A stretch of DNA of 64,000 nt from positions 64,420 to 128,419 of the forward strand of contig JAIVJI010000007.1 in assembly GCA_020200135.1 (NCBI GenBank). The letters run 5' to 3'. The DNA comes from Acidobacteriota bacterium. Its GTDB lineage: Bacteria > Acidobacteriota > Blastocatellia > Pyrinomonadales > Pyrinomonadaceae. Of the stretch, positions 43,046 through 51,691 are shown piece by piece (the first letter of the stretch is position 1; each line of letters starts with the position of its first letter). The notes under the pieces were generated by a model that made no database searches, was not told where the DNA came from, and saw nothing but the letters and a program-made list of their open reading frames with translations. The translations under genes were made by a program, and so were the position numbers.

Positions 43046-44295
43046 TGTTCGCTGCGACGGAAAGGCAGCCCGCGGGCCTCGAAAGTCTGACCCGGATGCT
43101 TGAGCCCCGCGCCCCGGAGGAGTTCCTCGACTCCTACTGGGGCGCGGGCTTCTTGCACGTCCGCGGGCGCGCGGGGCGCTTCGCGCGCATGATGCCGTGG
43201 GCGCGTCTGAGCGAGATACTCGGCCGCCACCGGCTCGACCACCCGCGCCTGCGGCTGGTGCGCGACGGGAAGCCCGTCCCCGTCTCGTCCTACCTGCGCC
43301 ACACGACCGGCGCGCGGCAGAAGACGACCGTCCCGAGGCTGAAGGCGTCGGAGCTTTCCCGCCAGCTCCGGGAGGGCGCGACGCTCGTCCTCGACGCCGT
43401 CGACGAGCTGTCCGAGCCCATCGAGGTGCTGGCGCGCGACCTCGAACTCTTCTTCCGCGAGCGCGTGCAGGTCAACCTCTACGCCGGGTGGCAGACCTCG
43501 CGCGGCTTCGACCTCCACTGGGACGACCACGACGTCTTCATCCTCCAGGTCGCGGGGAGAAAGCGCTGGAGCGTCTACGGGCAGACGCGCCCTCACCCTC
43601 TGGTCAACGACATCGAGAAGGCGGAGAAGCCCGGGCACGGGCCGCTCTGGGAGGGGACGCTCGAAGACGGCGATTTGCTCTACATCCCGCGCGGGTGGTG
43701 GCACGTCGCGGAGCCTCTGGCCGAGCCGACGCTGCACCTGACGGTCGGCGTCCACAACCGCACGGGGCTCGACCTACTGCGCTGGCTCTCCGAGCGGATG
43801 CGCGCGAGCGAGACTTTCCGCCGCGACCTCCCGCGCTTCGCCCCGGCGGCCGCGCGCGCCGCGCACGCCGCGCGCCTGCGCGAAGAGCTTCTGACGGCGT
43901 GGGACGACACTCTCGTCGAGCGGTTCTACGAAGACCTCGACGCGCGCGCCGACTCGAGGCCGCGCGTCGAGCTGCCCTGGATGGCGATGCCCGGCGCCGC
44001 GCCGCCCGCGCCGGAAACAGTCGTCAGCCTGCTCGCACCGCGCCCGCTCGGAGTAGAGGCGTCGGGCGGCGTCATAGAGTTCGCCTGTCTCGGCCGCCGC
44101 TGGCGCTTCGCCGAAGACGCGGCGCCCGTGTTGAAGAGACTCGTGGAGCGGCGCGCCTGCACAATCGCCGAGCTGCATGAGGCCGCCCGAGGCCGCCTCT
44201 CTCTGGCGAAGGTGCAAGCCTTCGTCGCGGAGCTGGCGCACCACGGGTTTGTTACGTTCGTGGGCGGCGGCGAGGGCGACGAGGTGGACGCTTGA
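43044..44295 (+). CDS. JmjC/cupin Fe(II)-2OG oxygenase (ROX/YcfD-like) with C-terminal winged-helix-like region
   Basis: GFDLHWDDHDVFILQVAGRKRW ... LLYIPRGWWHVAEPL; HxD...H metal triad. Confidence 0.88.
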
Positions 44296-45278
44296 CGCGC
44301 GACGAAGAGGTTGACGTGGCGCGTGCGGGAGAAGGCGACTTGAAGAGGCCGGACGACGCGCGCTTCTTCTGCTCGGAGCTTTCGCGGCGCTCGGGCGAGA
44401 GTAGCGTCGGCACGGCCTCGACCGGCGCGGTCTGGCTGCTGCTCGAATACCCGCACGGCTGGGGCCGGAACGCCGTCGAGCAGAGCGCGCTCGCGCCCGA
44501 GGTCAAGCAGTTCTTCCGAGACACGACGGCGCGCATCAGGCACTCGCGCGTCCTCCTCGTCAAGACCGACCGGGGCCGCACGGACGCGCGGATGAACCTC
44601 TTCGTCGTCCGCTGCCGCGAGCGCTCGCCCTTCGTCGTGCGTCTGCGGCTTGAGAAGTACGAGGACGTTCTGGGCCACGACCTCGCGGCGGTCGCCTCGG
44701 GGCGCGACACGCATGGCGGCGAGGCGTGCGACGGGCCGCTCTTCTTAGTCTGCACGCACGGCCGGCGCGACAAGTGCTGCGCGAAGTTCGGCATCCCGCT
44801 CTATAACTCTCTGCGCGAGGTGGCGGGCGACGCGGTCTGGCAGTCCTCGCACGTCGGCGGCGACCGCTTCGCCGGCAACCTCGTCTGCTTCCCGCACGGC
44901 CTCTTCTTCGCGCACACGACCGCCGAGGCCGGGCGCCGCGTCGTCGAGGAGTACCGCGCGGGGCGCGTCGCCCCCGGCGAGTTCCGTGGCCGCGCCTGCT
45001 ACTCGCACTTCATACAGGCGGCCGAAGCCTTCGTGCGCGAAGAGGCCGGGCTCGCGGGCGTCGAGGCGCTGCGCTTCCTCGCGGCCGAGCCGGCGCACGC
45101 CGACGCGTGGCGCGTCCGCTTCGCCGAGCGCGGCGCGCGCCGCCTCCACGAGGCCACGGTCGCGCGCCGCATGTCAGACTTCCACAACCACATCACCTGC
45201 CACGCGACCGAGCCGGCCCCCGTCCCGCAGTTCGCGCTCGAAGACTACAAGGCATCGACGGAACCTTTGAACCAATGA
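44292..45278 (+). CDS. sucrase/ferredoxin-like (thioredoxin-like) protein
   Basis: TTGA overlap start; GPLFLVCTHGRRDKCCAKFGIPLYNSLRE; C-terminal CHATEP. Confidence 0.75.
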   Translation: MTRDEEVDVARAGEGDLKRPDDARFFCSELSRRSGESSVGTASTGAVWLLLEYPHGWGRNAVEQSALAPEVKQFFRDTTARIRHSRVLLVKTDRGRTDARMNLFVVRCRERSPFVVRLRLEKYEDVLGHDLAAVASGRDTHGGEACDGPLFLVCTHGRRDKCCAKFGIPLYNSLREVAGDAVWQSSHVGGDRFAGNLVCFPHGLFFAHTTAEAGRRVVEEYRAGRVAPGEFRGRACYSHFIQAAEAFVREEAGLAGVEALRFLAAEPAHADAWRVRFAERGARRLHEATVARRMSDFHNHITCHATEPAPVPQFALEDYKASTEPLNQ

Positions 45279-47029
45279 CAGAGAACGTGTCTGGACATCC
45301 TAAAGCCGCGCCCGGTTTGCCCGGTTTGATAGGGCCGTACGGCGGCGCCCTCATCAACCTGCTCGCCGGCGTGGACGGCGGCGAACTGCTCGCGCGCGCG
45401 GCGGCGCTGCCGCGCGTACAGCTCACCGCGCGCGGCGTGTGCGACCTCGAACTGCTCGCCTGCGGCGGCTTCTCGCCGCTCCGGCGCTTCATGAACCGCG
45501 CGGACTACCTGAGCGTCCTCGAACGGATGCGGCTCGCCGACGGCACGCTCTACCCCATCCCCGTCACGCTCCCGCTGCCGACGGACGCGGGCGTCCGGCT
45601 CGACGCGGAGGTCGCGCTCTCCGACCAGCACAACAACCTTCTGGCGGTCATGCGCGTCGAGGAGATTTACGAGCGCGACCGCGCGGGCGAGGCGCGCTCG
45701 GTCTGCGGCACCGTTGACCCGCGCCACCCGCTCGTGGCCGAGATGAACTCGTGGGGCGACTCTTACGCCTCGGGCGAGCTGCGCGTGCTGGCCGCGCCGC
45801 GACACTACGACTTTAAGAGTTTAAGGTTGACGCCCGCGCAGGTGCGCGAAAGGCTCGCGGCGCTCGGCCGCGCGAACGTCGTCGCCTTCCAGACGCGCAA
45901 CCCGCTCCACCGCGCGCACGAGGAGCTGACCGCGCGCGCCGCGCGTCAGGTCGGGGGGACGCTCCTGCTCCACCCGGCCGTCGGCCTGACCAAGCCCGGC
46001 GACGTCGACTACTACACGCGCGTGCGCACCTACAAGATTCTCGCCGCCGACTACTACGACCCGAGCGGTACGGTGCTCGCGCTGCTCCCGCTGGCGATGC
46101 GCATGTGCGGGCCGCGCGAGGCGCTCTGGCACGCGCTCATCCGGCGCAACTTCGGCGCCAGCCACTTCATCGTCGGACGCGACCACGCCAGCCCCGGCAA
46201 CGACTCGCGGGGCCGCCCCTTCTACGGCCCCTACGACGCGCAGGAGCTGGTCGGGCGTCACTCGGAAGAGATAGGCGTCCGCCCGCTCGCCTTCAGCGAG
46301 ATGGTCTACCTGCCCGAGGAGGACCGCTACGAGGAGCAGACGGCCGTCGCGGAGGGCGCGCGGACGCTTTCGATCTCGGGCAGCGAGCTGCGGGAGGAGT
46401 ACCTCGAAGGCGGGCGCGACATCCCCGCGTGGTTCATGCGGCCGGAGGTCGCGGCCGTGCTGCGGCAGGCTTACCCGCCGAAGCACGCGCAGGGGTTCTG
46501 CGTCTGGTTCACGGGCCTGAGCGGGGCGGGGAAGTCGACGACCGCCGACATCCTGACGGTGAAGCTGCTCGAATACGGGAGGCGCGTCACGTCGCTCGAC
46601 GGCGACGCGGTGAGGGCGCACCTCTCGAAGGGGCTGGGCTTTAGCAAGGAAGACCGCGACACGAACGTGCGGCGCATCGCCTACGTCGCCTCGGAAGTGG
46701 CGCGGCACGGCGGGGCGGCGGTCTGCGCGGCGGTCAGCCCCTACAGCGCGACGCGCAACGAGTGCCGCGCGATGGTCGGCCACGAGCGCTTCGTCGAGGT
46801 CTTCGTCGACACGCCTCTCGAAGTCTGCGAGCGGCGCGACACGAAGGGCATGTACGCGCTCGCGCGCGCGGGCAAGCTCAAGTCCTTCACCGGCGTCGAC
46901 GACGCGTACGAGCCGCCGACCAGCCCCGAGCTGAGAATCGAGACCGAGACCCGCACCGCCGAAGAGAACGCCGACCGGATCGTCGAACACCTCGCCCGGC
47001 GCGGCTTTCTCCAACGCCCCCGCACGTAA
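45275..47029 (+). CDS. bifunctional sulfate adenylyltransferase / adenylylsulfate kinase
   Basis: QTRNPLHRAHEELTARAA and VGRDHASPGNDSRG (ATP sulfurylase); WFTGLSGAGKSTTADIL (APS kinase); ATGA overlap with upstream gene. Confidence 0.94.
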   Translation: MTENVSGHPKAAPGLPGLIGPYGGALINLLAGVDGGELLARAAALPRVQLTARGVCDLELLACGGFSPLRRFMNRADYLSVLERMRLADGTLYPIPVTLPLPTDAGVRLDAEVALSDQHNNLLAVMRVEEIYERDRAGEARSVCGTVDPRHPLVAEMNSWGDSYASGELRVLAAPRHYDFKSLRLTPAQVRERLAALGRANVVAFQTRNPLHRAHEELTARAARQVGGTLLLHPAVGLTKPGDVDYYTRVRTYKILAADYYDPSGTVLALLPLAMRMCGPREALWHALIRRNFGASHFIVGRDHASPGNDSRGRPFYGPYDAQELVGRHSEEIGVRPLAFSEMVYLPEEDRYEEQTAVAEGARTLSISGSELREEYLEGGRDIPAWFMRPEVAAVLRQAYPPKHAQGFCVWFTGLSGAGKSTTADILTVKLLEYGRRVTSLDGDAVRAHLSKGLGFSKEDRDTNVRRIAYVASEVARHGGAAVCAAVSPYSATRNECRAMVGHERFVEVFVDTPLEVCERRDTKGMYALARAGKLKSFTGVDDAYEPPTSPELRIETETRTAEENADRIVEHLARRGFLQRPRT

Positions 47030-47038
47030 AGGCCGCCC

Positions 47039-47941
47039 TCAACCCCGTCGCCTCGCGATGAAGTCGGCCAGCTCGCGCAGCCGGCGCGCGGCCGCGCTTT
47101 CGCCGAACTCGCGCGCGAGCACCTGCTTGACCTCCGCCACCTGCGACTCGATGCGTTCGCGCCCCCGCGCGTGCTCGGAGTCGTGCGTCGCGGCCGGCGT
47201 CGCTGAGTCCTCGTGCAGGTCGTGCAGGTCGTCCCTGATCTGGTAGGCGTTGCCGAGCAGCTCGGCCACGCGCGCGAGCGCGCCGAGCTGGCGCGCGTCC
47301 GCCCCGCAGAGGATGGCGCCGAGGCCGGCGGCGAGCCGCATCAGCGCCGAGGTCTTCAGGTTGCGCGCGGCGTCGAACCCGCCCGAGACGGCGGCGCCCG
47401 CCCCCGCGAGGTCGATGGCCTGCCCCCCGACCATGCCGCGCGCGCCGACGCACTCGACTATCTCGGCGTGCGCGGCTAGCGCGCGTCCCGGCGCCGACGG
47501 CGCGGCGCCGAGGACGATGCCGTAGGCGGCGTTGAGCAGCCCGAGCGCGACGAGGACGGCGACGCCGTCGCCGTAACGACGGTGCACGGACGCGCGCCCG
47601 CGGCGCTCGCGCGCGTCGTCCATGCAGGGCAGGTCGTCGAAGACGAGCGAGCTGGTGTGTATGAACTCGACCGCGACGGCCGCGTCCATCACCTCGTCGG
47701 CGCGCCCGCCGACCAGCTCCGCCCCGAGCAGCGTCAGCACCGGGCGCAGGCGCTTCCCGCCGGGGAAGAGCGCGTACTCAAGCGCCTCGTTGTACGGCGT
47801 CTCGAACTGCGCGGGCGTCAGCGGGAGGTGATGTCTGAGGGCGCGCTCGATGCGCGGGCGCATCTCGGCGACGTAATCCGACAGGCTCTGCGGTGTGGGT
47901 TGTGGTTGCAAGGGCGCGGCCATCCGGTCGTTTGAGGTCAA
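47039..47941 (-). CDS. polyprenyl synthetase (farnesyl/geranylgeranyl diphosphate synthase)
   Basis: FPGGKRLRPVLTLL; VFDDLPCMDDARERRGRASVH; QIRDDLHDL. Confidence 0.92.
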   Translation of the reverse strand: MTSNDRMAAPLQPQPTPQSLSDYVAEMRPRIERALRHHLPLTPAQFETPYNEALEYALFPGGKRLRPVLTLLGAELVGGRADEVMDAAVAVEFIHTSSLVFDDLPCMDDARERRGRASVHRRYGDGVAVLVALGLLNAAYGIVLGAAPSAPGRALAAHAEIVECVGARGMVGGQAIDLAGAGAAVSGGFDAARNLKTSALMRLAAGLGAILCGADARQLGALARVAELLGNAYQIRDDLHDLHEDSATPAATHDSEHARGRERIESQVAEVKQVLAREFGESAAARRLRELADFIARRRG

Positions 47942-47984
47942 GGCGGCCCGACTATAACGTCTCCCGCCCCTTTTTGCCAGAGCA

Positions 47985-49093
47985 CTACCGCCCCGGCGTG
48001 TTCGCGCGCGCCGAAGGGGAGTCGTCCGTGCGGAAGGGCGAGGCGGGCAGCCCCGCGCGGTTGTAGAGGTTGCAGTCGGGGTTGTCGGCCCAGCCGTAGC
48101 GCACCGCCGCCGGCCTCTCCACGCGAGGCGAACGGACGATGACCTCGTCGCCTTCGATAGAAGCCTCGGCCCACACGAAGCGCCCGTCCTCGCCCGCGAC
48201 GGCGAAGCCTCTGAGGCGGCCGCCGCCTCCGGCGACGAGCCCGCCCTCCGCGCGGTCGAAGGTGAGGCGCACGCGGTCGCCCTCGACTTTCATGCGGCGG
48301 TAGACGGGGCCGGAGTACTCGACCTTGCGGCCGTAGACCTTCGCCAGCGCGGCCAGCGCGAGGCGCTCGCCCACGTCGCGCTTGTTCTTCGGGTGGATGT
48401 CGCGTGCGTCCCCGATGTCGATGGTGACGGCGAGGCCGGAGTTCGGCACCGAACGCGAGACGCGCAGCTGGGCCTCGCGCAGGCGCGCCCAGTCGGAGTC
48501 GGCGGGCTGCTCGCGCCGTTCGAGGTAGTTGGCGAGCTGGACGATGAGGAAGGGGAAGTCGCCCACGCCGAAGCGCGCGCGCCAGTCGCGTATGAGCAGC
48601 GGGAGGAGCCGCTCGTACTGCGCGGCGCGGCCGACGTTGGTCTCGCCCTGATACCAGATGGCTCCGCGCACGGCGAAGGGGACGAGCGGCGCGATCATGC
48701 CGTTGTAGCGAATGGAGGGGACGCCGTAGTCGTTGCCGCCCTGCGGCGGCGGCTGCGTCGCGAGGTCGCCGAGCGCGACGCTCGGGCGGTAGCTCCACTC
48801 GCCCGCCAGCGAGACGGCGACCGAGTCGGCCCCTTCGGGCTCGATTCTCAACAGCCCCGGCTCGCCGTAGATGCCGCCGCCGCCTCGCGGCCGAGCATGC
48901 GCACGACGACGCGCGCCCCCGGCGTCGCCCAACCCCAGACGGGGAAGCGCACGCCGCGTTGCAGCACCATCCGGTCTCCGAAGAGTTGATGAAGGAAAGG
49001 CCGCCCGTCGTCGGCGCGGGCGGGCGCGGGCCGTCGCGCGTGCGCGTGCGCGGCGAGCAGGCAGAGCAGGAGCAGCGGCAGGAGTCGTTTCAT
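47985..49093 (-). pseudogene. sialate O-acetylesterase-like (SGNH) gene missing its middle
   Basis: N-terminal LFGDRMVLQRGVRFPVWGWATPGARVVVRMLG in one frame, C-terminal YNGMIAPLVPFAVRGAIWYQGETNVGRAAQYERLLPLLIRDWR in another; GQSN nucleophile motif absent. Confidence 0.75.
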
Positions 49094-49227
49094 AAGAGTT
49101 CGACGCGGGGCCAAGGCTTGCGCCCCGACAAATAGTTCTTGAAAAAGGGAGGGGGAATGAAAGAGAATGCGTGCGCCAAGCTCCGACAGTTTACACTCCT
49201 TCAAAACAGGCGAACCGCGGTGAGACC

Positions 49228-51672
49228 ATGAGCGCTTGCGCCGGCGATGATAATGTGTGGCCCGGGCTTTTGTCCACGATTGCAACAAAGGTCGGCGGCC
49301 GTCTGCTTCTAACGCTCGCGCTCGCGTGCGCCTGCGCGACCAATGACGTGGTTGTCGCGCAGCAGCCCTTCGTCCTGGGCGACGCGTTGGACGTGAGCCA
49401 GAACTTTCAGCGGATGGAGAACGTCTACTTCGTCGCCGCCCGCGTCAAAGAGTTTGACGCCGCGCGGGGGCGCGGGACGCTCCAGTGGGACAGGTACTCG
49501 CGCTCGACCACGCTCTCCTTCAACAAGATTGATGTGGGGCTCGGCCGCGCCAAAGCGACCGAGTTCCCCGGCACCGAGTACGACGCCGACCCCGCGCTGC
49601 CTTTCGCCATCGACTTCGTCAGCCCGCGCGTCGTCCGCCTGCGCTTCAACACGCGGCAGACGCCCTTGACGGACGAGCCTTCGCTGATGCTCGTCGGGAC
49701 TCCGCCGCGCGACAACTCGTGGAGAGTCGAGCAGACCGCCGAGGCGGTCACCTACACCGGCGCGCACGGCCGCGTCCGCATCGTCAGAGAGCCGTGGCGC
49801 GTCGAGTTCTACGACGCCGCCGGCCGGCTCCTGACGCGCACGCAAACGCAGGGCGACCCGCACACCTACTTCACGCCCGTCCCGTTCTCTTTCGTCCGCC
49901 GCGCCTCCGACCTGGGCCGGCGCGTCGCGGCGACGTTCGAGCTGGCACACGACGAAAAGATTTTCGGGTGCGGCGAAAGCTTCACGCGGCTCGACAAGCG
50001 CGGGCAGAAGGTCAACGCGTGGACGCGCGACGCGATGGGCGTGCAGAACGAGTGGATGTATAAACCCGTCCCGTTCTTCCTGTCGAGCCGCGGCTACGCG
50101 GTCTTCGCCCACACCTCCGCGCCCGTCACCTTCGACTTCGGCAAGACCTACGACCGCCACAACGTCGTCTACACGGCCGACGAGACGCTCGACCTCTTCG
50201 TCCTGCTCGGCGACCCGAAGGACGTGCTCTCCGAGTACACACAGCTTACGGGTCGCAGCCCCGTCCCGCCGCTCTGGTCGTTCGGCTTCTGGATGAGCCG
50301 CATCACCTACAAGTCTGAGGAAGAGGTGCGCGACGTGGCCGCCAAACTGCGCGCGCACCGCATCCCCTCGGACGTGATACACCTCGACACCGGCTGGTTC
50401 GAGACCGAGTGGCGGAGCAACTTTCAGTTCTCGCGGGCGCGCTTCCGCGACCCCGCGCGGATGATAGCCGACTTAAAGCGGCAGGGCTTCCGCGTGAGCC
50501 TCTGGCAGTACACGTACTTCACGCCGAAAAACGAGCTGTTCGGCGAGATAGTCTCCAGAGGCTACGCGGTGAGGGACGAGGGCGGGCGTCCGGCACCGGA
50601 GGACGCGGTGCTCGACATGTCCAACCCGGAGGCGGTGCGCTGGTATCAGTCGAAGCTCGCGGCGCTCCTCAAGCTCGGCGTCGGGGCCATCAAGGTCGAC
50701 TTCGGCGAGGGCGCGCCGGCCGCCGGCGTCTACGCCTCGGGGCGCACGGGGCTCCACGAGCACAACCTCTACCCGCTGCGCTACAACAAGGCCGTCGCCG
50801 ACGTGACGCGCGAGACGACCGGCGAGAGCGTCATCTGGGCGCGCTCGGCGTGGGCCGGGAGCCAGCGCTACCCACTGCACTGGGGCGGCGACGCGGAGAA
50901 CACCGACTCGGCGATGGCGGCGCAGCTTCGCGGCGGGCTCTCGTTCGGGCTGTCGGGCTTCACCTACTGGAGCCACGACGTGGGCGGCTTCGTAGACCGC
51001 GCGCCGCGCGACCTCTACCGGCGCTGGCTGGCGTGGGGCGTGCTCACCTCGCACACGCGCGCGCACGGCGCGCCGCCGCGCGAGCCGTGGGAGTATGACG
51101 AGGCGCTCGTCGAAGACTTCCGCCGCGCGCTCGGGCTGCGCTACTCGCTGATGCCTTACATCTGGGCGCAGGCGAAGGACTCTTCGGCGCGCGGCTTCCC
51201 CCTCCTGCGCGCGCTCTTCTTCGAGTACCCCGGCGACCCGACCTCCTGGACGATAGACGACCAGTACATGTTCGGCTCGGACCTCCTGGTCGCGCCTTTG
51301 ATGGAGCCGGGCGACGGCCGCCGCGTCTACCTCCCGCCGGGCGAGTGGATCGACTACCAGACGGGCGAGCTGCACCTGGGCGAGCGCTGGCGCCGGATAA
51401 AGGCCGGGCAAATTCCGGTCGTGCTCCTCGTCAGAAATCACTCGGCCGTCCCGCACGTGCGTGTAGCGCAGAGCACCGCCGACATCGACTGGCGCGGCGT
51501 CGAGCTGCGCGTCTTCAGCACCGACGACGCGCCGGCCTCCGGCCTCTTCGCGCTGCCCGACGGGGGCGCCCAGACGCTCGACCTTAAAGTCTCGGCCGGC
51601 TCCTACGCGCTGCAATCCGACCCGCTCCGGGGCCGTGTCAACTGGCGGGTCACGCGCTTCCCCGTACGCTAA
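49228..51672 (+). CDS. GH31 alpha-xylosidase/alpha-glucosidase
   Basis: LGVGAIKVDFGEGAP nucleophile region; GRSPVPPLWSFGFWMSR. Confidence 0.93.
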   Translation: MSACAGDDNVWPGLLSTIATKVGGRLLLTLALACACATNDVVVAQQPFVLGDALDVSQNFQRMENVYFVAARVKEFDAARGRGTLQWDRYSRSTTLSFNKIDVGLGRAKATEFPGTEYDADPALPFAIDFVSPRVVRLRFNTRQTPLTDEPSLMLVGTPPRDNSWRVEQTAEAVTYTGAHGRVRIVREPWRVEFYDAAGRLLTRTQTQGDPHTYFTPVPFSFVRRASDLGRRVAATFELAHDEKIFGCGESFTRLDKRGQKVNAWTRDAMGVQNEWMYKPVPFFLSSRGYAVFAHTSAPVTFDFGKTYDRHNVVYTADETLDLFVLLGDPKDVLSEYTQLTGRSPVPPLWSFGFWMSRITYKSEEEVRDVAAKLRAHRIPSDVIHLDTGWFETEWRSNFQFSRARFRDPARMIADLKRQGFRVSLWQYTYFTPKNELFGEIVSRGYAVRDEGGRPAPEDAVLDMSNPEAVRWYQSKLAALLKLGVGAIKVDFGEGAPAAGVYASGRTGLHEHNLYPLRYNKAVADVTRETTGESVIWARSAWAGSQRYPLHWGGDAENTDSAMAAQLRGGLSFGLSGFTYWSHDVGGFVDRAPRDLYRRWLAWGVLTSHTRAHGAPPREPWEYDEALVEDFRRALGLRYSLMPYIWAQAKDSSARGFPLLRALFFEYPGDPTSWTIDDQYMFGSDLLVAPLMEPGDGRRVYLPPGEWIDYQTGELHLGERWRRIKAGQIPVVLLVRNHSAVPHVRVAQSTADIDWRGVELRVFSTDDAPASGLFALPDGGAQTLDLKVSAGSYALQSDPLRGRVNWRVTRFPVR

Positions 51673-51691
51673 ACCAGGAGGGACTGTCTCG

